A program made the translations under genes and the position numbers. Positions 16,756 through 25,935 of a DNA stretch of 64,000 nt are shown here, one piece after another. This DNA is from Bifidobacterium saguinibicoloris (lineage in GTDB: Bacteria > Actinomycetota > Actinomycetes > Actinomycetales > Bifidobacteriaceae), in NCBI RefSeq assembly GCF_019331725.1, contig NZ_JAHBBF010000014.1:1-64000 (forward strand). The letters run 5' to 3'. The notes beneath the pieces were generated by a model. That model was given only the letters and a program-made list of their open reading frames with translations. It made no database searches and was not told where the DNA came from. Position 1 is the stretch's first letter, and every line of letters starts with the position of its first letter.

Positions 16756-19700
16756 ATGACTGGCAATGAGAAAGCATACGAGGCGCTGGACGCGCTCCTG
16801 AACGGCCCTGCGGGGGATTCCCCGGCCGCGCAGCAGGACGTGCTGCTCGTCTCCGGGGCTCCCGGCACCGGCAAGACGGAGTACGCGTTCGAGGCCCTTG
16901 TGCGTGGCCTGAAGACGTACGGCGACGACAAGGCGGTGATGACCGTGTCGAACAGGGTCATCGCGGACGGACTGGCCGACCGGGTGATCCGCCGGATCGG
17001 AGCCTCCTCGCAGGTGCGTCCGGTCACCACGCTTTCGGCGCTCGCATACCGCGTGCTCGCCGCGGTCGCGTTCGATGCCGGGGCTCCCGCCCCCAAGCTG
17101 CTCAACGGCGCCGAGCAGGACGCGCTCCTTCGCAAGGTGCTCGCGACCCATCTCATGCACGCACGAACCGGCGACCTGTGCCCCACCTGTCTGCTGCTGC
17201 GCTTCTATTTCGCCGACGATGGATGGACGGCGTCGGTGGCGACGGACGACGGGGACGGCGCGGCGTCCGCCGGGGAGGGGGACGCGGATACCGTCTCCAT
17301 GCTCGAGCGCGGGATCTCCGCGGCGTTCGTCGGCCAGCTGCGTGACATGCTGGCGCGTATGGACGAGCTCGGCGTGGACCGCGAACGCGAATCCCTCGCC
17401 TTGGACGCCCTGCGGGAGACGATCGGCGCCGCGGACCGCGGACATGCCTGGCGGCGTGCGGAGCGTCTCGATGTCCAATGGCGGTTGACGTTCGCGCTGC
17501 GCCGGGAATACGAGCGGGCCATAGGCGACGACTATCGCGGCCAGTACCGTCTGGACGCCTCGCGGCTGCTGGTGGACGGTGCCGCCGCTCTGCGCGACGG
17601 CGCACGGTCCGCCACGTCGCCCGCGCTGCTGGTCGTCGACGATTTCCAGGACACCACGCTTGCGGGACTGCGCTTCCTAGAGGCCCTCCACCGCGCCGGG
17701 ACGAGGCTGCTGCTCGTCGGCAACCCCGATGAAGCCGTGCAGACCTTCCGCGGCTCCTATCCCGAATACGTCTTCGGACGCGCCGTGGACGGGGTGTTGA
17801 AGGCGAAACGCGCCGTCCTGTCCGGTCCGTCGCCGGAACCGGGGGTCCCGAGCTACCGCGATCTCGTCGTTTCGCGGGTGGCGTTGTCCATCCCGTCCCC
17901 GGAGAACGAGATGACGGCGTTGCCCGATCGTCCCGGCAAGCCCGCGCGGTGGGAGGGAAGTCTGCCCATCACGCCGGTCGGAACGAAGCCGGACGACACG
18001 TCGCTGCGGGCGGCGCTCTACCGCAGCCCCCGTGAGGAGCTCGACGACGTGGTGTGGAGGATCAAGAGGACGCACCTCGACTTCGGCGAGGCGTGGAACA
18101 CGATGGCGGTCATCGCCCACGACAACGCCACGGTGCGGATGTTCGGCGAACGGCTGCGACGGGATGGCGTGCCGGTGCGGTATTCGTCCGTCACCAGGCC
18201 GCTCAGGGATGAGCCGTTCGTGCAGGGACTGTTCTCCCTGATCGAGCTTGCGCGCCTGCGCCGTCAGGGGATCATGGGATGCCTGATGGCTCCGGAGGAG
18301 GCATCCCGCTACGTGAGGTCCCGCGTCGCCTCGTTGATGGCGTGCCCGCTGATCACCACCGGTGCGAAACCCGGGGAGGGTCGTCCCGCGCGGCTTGCGG
18401 CCGTCGAATCGGCGATGAATGCGTTGGTGTCGCTCGCCGACATCCTTCCGGACGACGCCCGGCATGGTTCCGGGGAACCCGCCGCCGAAGCGGATGACGA
18501 GATTCCAGGCGCCGCGGGTCTGAGCGGTCTGACCGGGGCGTGGCGTGAGATGGCACGGCGTTGGTACGATGCGCGCGAGGCGCGGTCGGACGCATCCGGC
18601 GAGACGGTCGACGACTCCCTGATCGGCGGCTCCGCGCCGCATGACGAGGCCATGGGGTTCTCGACGAACGCCCTCTACGTGATGCTCGCGTTCGACGACG
18701 CGCAGGCGCCCGCCTCGGACATCATGGACATGATCGCCCATGTCATGGGCAGGGACCCCCAGATTCGCGCATGGCGCAGGCTGTGGCATGCGGTCGGTGC
18801 GGTGGCTGCGGGTCTGGATGGGCTGGAGAGTCGTGAGCCGCAGTACGTCCTCTCGCTCGCATGGGATGCCATGGGCGTGGCTGGGGCGTGGCAGACCGCC
18901 GCATTGGCGAATACGTCCGAAGGGCGTGCCGCCAACGATCGCCTGGACGCGGCGATGCGTCTGTTCCAATACGCGGAAGGCGGCACCGCCGGCCATGACA
19001 TCGTCGCATTCGCCGAGCAGGTACGGTCCATGCAGATCGAAGCCGATTCGCTGGCCCATGTGGGGCCGGTCGAACAGGCCGTCACGCTCTCCACGCCGGC
19101 CGGCGCCGTGGGACGGCATTGGACGCACGTGTGGATGCCCGCGTTGCAGCAGGGCGTATGGCCCAACCTCGCCGAGAGAGGGACGCTCTTCGGCGGGGAC
19201 GACCTCGCCGACATCATGCTCCACGGGGAATATGCGGGCGGCGGCCTGGAGACGTCCCGCGGCATGGCCGACCCGCGGCTGACGGCCGTGCTGTCTTCGG
19301 AGAAGAAGGGGCTGCTCGTGGCGCTCACCCGGGCCATCGGCGCATCGGCCACGGTGACGGTCAGCGCCGTGCGCAACGACGACCTCACGCCTTCGGACTT
19401 CCTCTACGGGTATATGCCGGAACGGTTCGACCGCGGACAAGCTGACTACACCGGTGTGGGAAGCGCCGCGGGAGCCGCGTCCGACGCGGGATCCACGGGT
19501 GACGATGCGAAGGGCGACGAACGCGGACACGGGTATGACGGTCTGGACGCGGATCCGCGCGGTCTCGTCGCGGCCGCACGCATCACGCTTGCGCGCGACG
19601 CGTCCGATGTCGCCGGGGCCAAGGACGCGGCACGTGCGTTGGCGCTGCTCGCACGGCACGGCATCGAATCCGCCGAGCCAGAGAACTGGTCGTTCCCGAC

Positions 19701-21024
19701 GCGGAACCCAAGTGATTGGGGCGACTGCGATGACGTCGCGTCGGCGACACAAGAAAGCACCCCTTACGGGCGGAATGACGGGCGGGAAGCCGTTCCGGTC
19801 TCGTCCGGACAAGCCCACCCCGTGGCGACCTTGTCGCCATCGGCGGTGGACCGGATCTGGGATTGTCCGGTGTGCTGGATGCTGGAGAACCGCTTCGCCG
19901 GGCCACGCCCCGGCAGTGTGGCCGCCGGCTTCGGCACGCTGATCCACGCCGTGGCGCAGCAGGGCAGCGAGGAAGGCCTCGATATGCCCGGCTTCATGGC
20001 CGGCTCGGGGCGCGAGGAACGGACCGAAGCGGTCCTGTCGCGGCTGCGCGCAATCTACGAAGGTCTCAGGCCCGACCCGGACGCCGTGGGGGATCCCGCG
20101 GACCGGTATGCCATGATTCGCAAGGACGCCGACGCCGAGACGGCGCTCGCCGCCATAGCCGGATACTTCGTCTCCTCCAACGAGCCCGACTATCTTGGGC
20201 GCAACGGCGACAACTTCGACATCGGCACCCTGGAACGGGCCGACTGCGAAGAGGAGTTCACGGCCCGGATCACCCTCGCGCGGTTGCTGCCCGCATACAA
20301 CGGGCTGCCCGGCATGCATGCGGTCACCGCCCACGAACTGGGCGCGCTCATGGGAACGCTCATCGGCGGGTGGCCTGAAGGCATGAGCGATGACCTGACC
20401 GTCCGGCTGTCCGGCCGCATCGACCGCAAGGAGACGCGGACGGTGCGGGGCGGGACCCGGATACGTCTCATCGACTACAAGACCGGGCAGCCGCCCACCA
20501 TCAGGCAGGCCGCCAACGACCTGCAGCTCGTGTGCTACCAACTCGGACTCGCCTTCCCCGAACAAGGGGACGTGCGGCTCGAGGACGTCACGCCCGTGGC
20601 GCAGAGCGCGCTGTTCCACGTGGCCTGCAACGACACCCCCGCGGAAAGCTACGCGCCGGAAGGCGCTTATCAGCCGGCGTTGTTCACCGGCGGCACGTTG
20701 AACGCCGAGGCGTTCATGAAACGCTTCCACTATCCGTCGGCGGACAAGCTGCTCGATATGCCGCATCCGCATCCGGAGCGCAGACCGGAGGGCCTGCACG
20801 ACGTGTCGGATGAGGCATGGCGCGAATTCGCGTCCCTCGACGGCACACAGGCGCTCTGGGCATTGACCATGATCGCCCGCGTGTTCTACGCGGCCGCCGC
20901 CAGCCGGTCCGCGACCATCGTCGCGCATCCCACCGCACGGCACATCGGCCGATGCCGCATGAAGGACGTGTGCCCGGCATGCGCCGGCGCCGTGGACACC
21001 ATCTTCGAAACGAGGCTCGCATGA
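16756..21024 (+). CDS. AdnA-like helicase-nuclease subunit (UvrD-type motor plus PD-(D/E)XK nuclease)
   Basis: The product is 1422 aa. An N-terminal SF1 motor begins with Walker A GAPGTGKT (about 35-42). Motif II reads VVDDFQDT near 290, where the first acidic pair is DD instead of DE, and motif III is GNPDEAVQTFRGS. The C-terminal RecB-like nuclease has LIDYKTG (Asp1240, Lys1242). Cysteines at 1037, 1400, 1406 and 1409 (with 1040 nearby) match the iron-sulfur 'staple' that brackets nuclease domains of AddB/AdnA type. With its overlapping partner it should resect double-strand DNA ends for recombination, the job of AdnAB in mycobacteria. A Gly/Asp-rich insert near residues 900-920 is probably a flexible loop. 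The gene has a striking 20-bp palindrome and a probable leaderless promoter. Assignment to AdnA over AddB rests on its place as first gene and its imperfect motor. Confidence 0.82.
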   Translation: MTGNEKAYEALDALLNGPAGDSPAAQQDVLLVSGAPGTGKTEYAFEALVRGLKTYGDDKAVMTVSNRVIADGLADRVIRRIGASSQVRPVTTLSALAYRVLAAVAFDAGAPAPKLLNGAEQDALLRKVLATHLMHARTGDLCPTCLLLRFYFADDGWTASVATDDGDGAASAGEGDADTVSMLERGISAAFVGQLRDMLARMDELGVDRERESLALDALRETIGAADRGHAWRRAERLDVQWRLTFALRREYERAIGDDYRGQYRLDASRLLVDGAAALRDGARSATSPALLVVDDFQDTTLAGLRFLEALHRAGTRLLLVGNPDEAVQTFRGSYPEYVFGRAVDGVLKAKRAVLSGPSPEPGVPSYRDLVVSRVALSIPSPENEMTALPDRPGKPARWEGSLPITPVGTKPDDTSLRAALYRSPREELDDVVWRIKRTHLDFGEAWNTMAVIAHDNATVRMFGERLRRDGVPVRYSSVTRPLRDEPFVQGLFSLIELARLRRQGIMGCLMAPEEASRYVRSRVASLMACPLITTGAKPGEGRPARLAAVESAMNALVSLADILPDDARHGSGEPAAEADDEIPGAAGLSGLTGAWREMARRWYDAREARSDASGETVDDSLIGGSAPHDEAMGFSTNALYVMLAFDDAQAPASDIMDMIAHVMGRDPQIRAWRRLWHAVGAVAAGLDGLESREPQYVLSLAWDAMGVAGAWQTAALANTSEGRAANDRLDAAMRLFQYAEGGTAGHDIVAFAEQVRSMQIEADSLAHVGPVEQAVTLSTPAGAVGRHWTHVWMPALQQGVWPNLAERGTLFGGDDLADIMLHGEYAGGGLETSRGMADPRLTAVLSSEKKGLLVALTRAIGASATVTVSAVRNDDLTPSDFLYGYMPERFDRGQADYTGVGSAAGAASDAGSTGDDAKGDERGHGYDGLDADPRGLVAAARITLARDASDVAGAKDAARALALLARHGIESAEPENWSFPTRNPSDWGDCDDVASATQESTPYGRNDGREAVPVSSGQAHPVATLSPSAVDRIWDCPVCWMLENRFAGPRPGSVAAGFGTLIHAVAQQGSEEGLDMPGFMAGSGREERTEAVLSRLRAIYEGLRPDPDAVGDPADRYAMIRKDADAETALAAIAGYFVSSNEPDYLGRNGDNFDIGTLERADCEEEFTARITLARLLPAYNGLPGMHAVTAHELGALMGTLIGGWPEGMSDDLTVRLSGRIDRKETRTVRGGTRIRLIDYKTGQPPTIRQAANDLQLVCYQLGLAFPEQGDVRLEDVTPVAQSALFHVACNDTPAESYAPEGAYQPALFTGGTLNAEAFMKRFHYPSADKLLDMPHPHPERRPEGLHDVSDEAWREFASLDGTQALWALTMIARVFYAAAASRSATIVAHPTARHIGRCRMKDVCPACAGAVDTIFETRLA

Positions 21025-24000
21025 CCACGACATTCACCGACAGCCCGGAGCAGGCGGCCGTCATCGGCGCCCCGGTCCATGACGACGTGCTCGTCGTCGC
21101 CGGCGCCGGATCCGGCAAGACCTACACCATGACCCGGCGCATCATCGAACTCATCGGCCGGGGCACGGCCCCGGAACGCATTCTCGGTCTCACCTTCACC
21201 CGCAAGGCGGCCGGAGAGCTGCTCGACCGCGTCTCCACGGCCGTGCTCTCTTCGGGGAACGATGGAGAGGATAGGGCGGCGAATGCGGACAGGGCGTTCC
21301 TCAAGCCCACCATCGCGACGTACGACGCGTTCTTCCAGACCATCGTGCGCCAGTACGGCCTGCTCGTCGGCTTCGATCAGAACACGCAGCCGTTGAGCGA
21401 AGCCGGGGCGCTCCTGCTCGCCGGTGATGTCATCGGACGGCACGCCGATGAGCTGCGCGACGCCGACCTGGGCTCGTTCTCGGCACTGTCGAAGCAGGTG
21501 CTCGGACTGTCGAACGCCATCGGCAGCGCGATGATCGGCGACGGCGTCACCGACATGCGCCAGGCCATCGCGGCCGTACGGGCGTGGGACGACGCGTTCA
21601 TCGCCCGGGTGCGCGACGCCATCGGAGACGAGACCGTCCCGGAGGAGCGTCCGAAACCGCCCAAGCCGAAACGGACGAAGAAGGATACGGACGCCACATG
21701 GCAGGCCAAGGTCGAGCGGCAGCGTCGGATGCAGCATGACCTGTGCCTGTTCACCTGCGCCGGACTCGCCGGCACAGCGGAGCGTCGCAACCTGCTGTTG
21801 AGGCTCGTCTCCGAATACGCCGACGAGAAGCGGCGGCGCAACATGGCCGAATTCAGCGACTTCACCATCGCCGCCTACCAGCTGGTCACACGGTTCCCCT
21901 CCATCGGCGAACGCTACCGCGAACGGTTCAGTCACGTGCTGCTCGACGAATACCAGGACACCTCCACCACGCAGGCCACGCTGATCGCCACACTGTTCCA
22001 GGGCGGCGGTACGGCGGTGAGCGCCGTGGGGGACCCGTTCCAATCCATCTACGCGTGGCGTGGCGCCAGCCCCGGCGCATTCCGCATGTTCCAACGGGAC
22101 TTCCACATGCGGGCGGAGGAGCGGCCATATGCGCTGAGCGTCACCAGGCGCAACGCGAGACTCGTGCTCGAAGCGGCCAACGACCTCACCCTGCCGCTGC
22201 GGCAGGAGCCCAGGCGTCCCGGCAGCTCACTGATGCGCGAAGTCGACGTGCGGCCGCTCAGCACCCTCGACGACGCCCCCGAAGGCACCGTGGGCGCATT
22301 GGGATACGACACCCTCGGCCAGGAGATCGACGGCGTGGTCCGTTTCTGCGCCGCGGTCAGGAAGGAGACCGGACACGACGGCGAACCCAAGACCGCCGCG
22401 GTGCTGTTCCGATCCAAGAAGGCCATGCCCCTCTACCAGCAGGCGTTGGAGCAGGCCGGTCTCACCACAGCCGTCGTCGGCTACTCCGCCATGCTCGAAC
22501 GCCCCGAGGTCAGGGATCTGCTCGCCCTGCTGCGCGTGGTCTCGGACCACACCGACACGAACAGCCTGATGCGTCTGCTCGCCACACCGCGGTTCGGACT
22601 CGACGCGCAGGCGCTCTCGACGCTCGCATCGCTCGCCGACGCCGACAACACCGAAAGCCGTTACCGTGCGCTCGCCGTCGCCGGCGTGGTCCCCGCCGAT
22701 GCGCCGCGGTCCCAGTGGGCTTCGCTGGTGCGCGAACACCGGTCCGAAGTGGCCAACGCCGTGTTCCTGCCCGACCTGCTCATGAAGGACGACCTCGGGG
22801 ACGAACTGGAACGCGAAGGACATCTGGACGGGTACGCCAGACATGCGGTCCTGCGCTGCTCGCGCATGCTGCGCCGTGTGGACGACATGGTCGGAGGGCC
22901 GCTGCAGGACGTGGTGCGGGCCGCGGCGGAAGCCCTCGATCTGGACATCGACACCGTGGTGGCCCAGGCACTCCATTCGGACGATGGAACCGTCAACCCC
23001 ACCCTCGCGCGCATTCCCATCGGGGCCGTGACCGATCTGGTGGACGCCTACACCGCCGAGATCGCGGCCGACGCCACGCCCACGCTGCGTGGATTCATGG
23101 CATGGGTGGACGCGCTGGGCTCTATCGAGGACGAGGCGGCCGCATTGGGGGCCGACCGGAAGGCCGACGTGGAACTCATGACCGTCCATCAGTCCAAGGG
23201 CCTCGAGTGGGACGCCGTCGCCGTCGTGGGACTGGAGAAAGGCGTGTTCCCCAGCAGTCAGGGCGACAATCTCTCCGTGGAGGAGGACGATGCGCACCCC
23301 GGCGGCCTCGAGCATGGCATCTGGACGGCCCCCGAATATCGGGAGAGCGCTAGGACATGGCTCGACGACCCCACCGCCGTACCAGTGCCGATCCGCGTCG
23401 ATGCCGGCATCCTCCCCAGATTCCCGCACGACGCCCCCGCCGATTCGGACCCCATCGCCTCGCTGGACGCGTTGGACGGTGTGGAGCGCATCGACGACGA
23501 GGTGTACGGCTCGCTGCGGAACGACGGAGACGGCGCGGAAGGTGCCGACCCGGACTCCCGGTATCTGACCCAGGAGGAGGAATACGGCAGGCGGCTGCAC
23601 GCCGACGAACGGCGGCTCATGTACGTGGCGCTGACCAGAGCCAGGACGGACGTGCTGCTCACCTATGCGCGCACATCCTCGCCCCTGCGCGATCCCTCCT
23701 TGATTGAGGGGAAACCCAGGTCAGCGAAGCCGTCCAACTTCTGGCTTGAAGTGCACGACGCGCTGCATTCCCGCGCCGACGCGGTCACCATAGGAAAGGA
23801 CGGCTCCGGTGCGGACGGCGCGGATGACATGGACGGTGCGGATGGCGCCGCGGTGCCGTCCGGGAACGCCCCGACGGACGCTTCGACGGATGCCTCGACG
23901 GACGTCCGCACGCTGGCCGGCCGCGGCGTCCCCCTACCGGCCGGTATGTTCGCCGGCGAGGCGGCGAAGGCCCGTGTACGTGTGCTGGTGACGGACGCGT

Positions 24001-24995
24001 GGAACGGGCCGTATGACATCGAACGGGATGCGGACGGCCTGCCATGGCCCGTCGGGCTGACGCCGGCGCTCGCCGAACGTCTGCGGCGGGCGGCCGAGAC
24101 CGTACAGGCGGTCCGGGAGACCGCCGCCGATGCGGAAGGACCGGTGGGGCCCCTGCTCGAACGGGCGCGGATGCTGGTCGCGGACGATGACCTCATGAGC
24201 GGCTCGCTGTCCGGCGAGACCCTCGACGAAGCCGTCAGGACCAAGGCGCAGCGCATCCTCGCCGGATCGCGCCAAAGCGTCACCGGTCTGCAGGTGCGCG
24301 CCGGAACCTTGGGCGAGCGCGAGGAACGCCGGTATTGGAGGAGCATCGTACGGCCCATCCCGTCCGTCGCCTCGCCGTCCGCCTCGGCGGGAACCCGGTT
24401 CCACGCGTGGGCGCAACGGTTCATCGACGCGGCCATCCCCGGCAAGGACCTGCTCGGAACCGACGCCGTGCCCGGGGTGGATGCTGGAACGTTCCCCAAT
24501 CCGACACGCCGGACGATGCTCGCCGGGCTCGGCGCTGACGAACCGGACGATGCCGTCGAACGGCGGCTGCTCTCCTGGGAGCGTCGCCTCGCCGCATCCC
24601 CATGGGCGCGGCGCATCCCCGCATGGGCCGAACGGCAGATCGTCGTCTCGCTGCCCCAACTGGACGGTATCATCGCCAACGGCAAGCTCGACGCCGTCTT
24701 CCACGGTGGCCTCGACCCGGAGGACGATTCGAAACGGTACACCGTCATCGACTGGAAGACCGGGCGTCGGCCGCGTACCGCCAAGGAACGTGCGGAGAGA
24801 CTCGCGCAGCTCGACCTCTACCGTCTCCTGCTCGCCGCGGTGGAGGGCCTGCCGCTGGACAGCATCGACGCGGCTCTCTACTATGTGAGTGAGCCCGACG
24901 AGCGGAACCGAGAACTGCGCGCCGAGGCGAAAACAGAACAGGACATCATTGCCGAGTTGAGCTCCGGAGTTCCCGAGCAATCCGACGACGATTAG
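21021..24995 (+). CDS. AdnB-like UvrD/Rep helicase with C-terminal RecB nuclease domain
   Basis: The product is 1324 aa. The complete SF1A helicase set is visible: Walker A AGAGSGKT (about 30-37), motif Ia LTFTRKAA, motif II LLDEYQDT (near 307), motif III GDPFQSIYAWRG, motif V TVHQSKGLEWD and motif VI YVALTRARTD. The C-terminal nuclease has VIDWKTG (Asp1244, Lys1246) followed by the LAQLDLYRLLL helix typical of RecB nucleases. This should be the main motor of the heterodimer. The ATG overlaps the upstream stop by 4 bases, so the subunits are translated together. A low-complexity Asp/Gly/Ala/Ser stretch (near 930-960) with repeated DASTD looks like a linker before the nuclease half. The 181 bases after the gene hold only a 7-bp hairpin (25123-25146). 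Confidence 0.88.
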   Translation: MTTTFTDSPEQAAVIGAPVHDDVLVVAGAGSGKTYTMTRRIIELIGRGTAPERILGLTFTRKAAGELLDRVSTAVLSSGNDGEDRAANADRAFLKPTIATYDAFFQTIVRQYGLLVGFDQNTQPLSEAGALLLAGDVIGRHADELRDADLGSFSALSKQVLGLSNAIGSAMIGDGVTDMRQAIAAVRAWDDAFIARVRDAIGDETVPEERPKPPKPKRTKKDTDATWQAKVERQRRMQHDLCLFTCAGLAGTAERRNLLLRLVSEYADEKRRRNMAEFSDFTIAAYQLVTRFPSIGERYRERFSHVLLDEYQDTSTTQATLIATLFQGGGTAVSAVGDPFQSIYAWRGASPGAFRMFQRDFHMRAEERPYALSVTRRNARLVLEAANDLTLPLRQEPRRPGSSLMREVDVRPLSTLDDAPEGTVGALGYDTLGQEIDGVVRFCAAVRKETGHDGEPKTAAVLFRSKKAMPLYQQALEQAGLTTAVVGYSAMLERPEVRDLLALLRVVSDHTDTNSLMRLLATPRFGLDAQALSTLASLADADNTESRYRALAVAGVVPADAPRSQWASLVREHRSEVANAVFLPDLLMKDDLGDELEREGHLDGYARHAVLRCSRMLRRVDDMVGGPLQDVVRAAAEALDLDIDTVVAQALHSDDGTVNPTLARIPIGAVTDLVDAYTAEIAADATPTLRGFMAWVDALGSIEDEAAALGADRKADVELMTVHQSKGLEWDAVAVVGLEKGVFPSSQGDNLSVEEDDAHPGGLEHGIWTAPEYRESARTWLDDPTAVPVPIRVDAGILPRFPHDAPADSDPIASLDALDGVERIDDEVYGSLRNDGDGAEGADPDSRYLTQEEEYGRRLHADERRLMYVALTRARTDVLLTYARTSSPLRDPSLIEGKPRSAKPSNFWLEVHDALHSRADAVTIGKDGSGADGADDMDGADGAAVPSGNAPTDASTDASTDVRTLAGRGVPLPAGMFAGEAAKARVRVLVTDAWNGPYDIERDADGLPWPVGLTPALAERLRRAAETVQAVRETAADAEGPVGPLLERARMLVADDDLMSGSLSGETLDEAVRTKAQRILAGSRQSVTGLQVRAGTLGEREERRYWRSIVRPIPSVASPSASAGTRFHAWAQRFIDAAIPGKDLLGTDAVPGVDAGTFPNPTRRTMLAGLGADEPDDAVERRLLSWERRLAASPWARRIPAWAERQIVVSLPQLDGIIANGKLDAVFHGGLDPEDDSKRYTVIDWKTGRRPRTAKERAERLAQLDLYRLLLAAVEGLPLDSIDAALYYVSEPDERNRELRAEAKTEQDIIAELSSGVPEQSDDD

Positions 24996-25176
24996 ACCCA
25001 TCCCGCGTCCGATGCGGCGCCATCCCCATGCGGGGCGGCGGCGCTGGACGGCGGGACAGCGGGTCCCGCGGTGGGAACGCGCCGCGAACGTCTCGTCGGA
25101 GGAACCCGCGACCCTCGTGCGTGCACGTGTGGGCGGGCGCACGTGCCGAACGACCACAACAAGGAGTACAGGCATC

Positions 25177-25935
25177 ATGGCTGCGACGGACACCGCAACC
25201 AACGGCACCGCAATCACCTACCGTCCCATGGAGTGGGACGATCTCGACGTCATCGCCGACCAGTTCTACCTCACCTGGGGCGTCGACGAACCCGGAGACC
25301 CGGACATCGCGAGGATGACCTCGCGGCATTTCGTGCTCCACTATCTCGAACCGGCCACGCGCGCTGACATCGCGCAGGGGACGGACGGCACGTTCATGGG
25401 CGTCACCCTGTCGAGGGTGGCCGGCCGGCCGACGCTGTTCCCCGAAGTTCCGGCCGCGCTCGCGCGCGTCGACGGCGAACTCGCCGCCACGGAGGAAGGC
25501 GCGGCCGCGCTCGCACGCACCAACGCATGGCATCGGATGGAGGAGCGGCTGGAGGACCGGATCGGCGTCAACGACAGGGCCCCCGCGGAACTCGAGCTGT
25601 TCCTCGTCGCCGCCGCGGCGCGCGGACACGGCGTCGGCGGCACCCTCTGGCGCCGGATGCTTGCCTACTTCGCCTCCGAAGGCGTCGGACGCTACTATCT
25701 GCACACCGATTCCAGCTGCGACGTGGGCTTCTACGACCACAAGGGACTCGAGCGCACCGCCGAATGCTACGCCAAGGACCATCCGGACGAACCCGCCGGC
25801 AACGGCGAGGACATCTTCATCTACGAAGGCCCGGTCCCGCCGGAGAGTCCGGTCCCGTCGGAAGGCCCGGTCCCGCCGGAGAACCCGGTCCCGCAGGAGA
25901 ACCCGGTCCGGACGGAAGGGACGGTGCGGGCATGA
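25177..25935 (+). CDS. GNAT-family N-acetyltransferase with repeated Pro-rich tail
   Basis: The product is 252 aa. The GNAT core lies at about 10-215. Motif A is ELFLVAAAARGHGVGGTLWR, whose RGHGVG binds the acetyl-CoA pyrophosphate, followed by a YYLHTDSSCDVGFYDHKG strand-helix typical of the fold's end. The substrate is unknown. After the fold come five copies of a six-residue PVPxEx-type repeat encoded by an 18-bp tandem DNA repeat. The start at 25177 follows AAGGAG with 10 nt spacing; a longer in-frame reading lies in the intergenic region. The stop overlaps the start of the MFS gene, so the two are co-translated, and the enzyme may modify what the transporter carries (inference). Confidence 0.83.
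   Translation: MAATDTATNGTAITYRPMEWDDLDVIADQFYLTWGVDEPGDPDIARMTSRHFVLHYLEPATRADIAQGTDGTFMGVTLSRVAGRPTLFPEVPAALARVDGELAATEEGAAALARTNAWHRMEERLEDRIGVNDRAPAELELFLVAAAARGHGVGGTLWRRMLAYFASEGVGRYYLHTDSSCDVGFYDHKGLERTAECYAKDHPDEPAGNGEDIFIYEGPVPPESPVPSEGPVPPENPVPQENPVRTEGTVRA
25831..25920 (+). repeat. five 18-bp tandem repeats inside the acetyltransferase 3' end
   Basis: Five consecutive 18-base units, each opening with CCGGTCC, run from 25831, 25849, 25867, 25885 and 25903. Units three and four differ by one base. They encode PVPPES, PVPSEG, PVPPEN, PVPQEN and PVRTEG. The unit length keeps the frame, so copy number may vary between strains. Confidence 0.85.

Noticed and set aside
25123..25146. GCACGTG/CACGTGC hairpin as terminator after the AdnB-like gene
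   Set aside because: Only 7 bp, no T-run and 128 bases from the stop; too weak to call.
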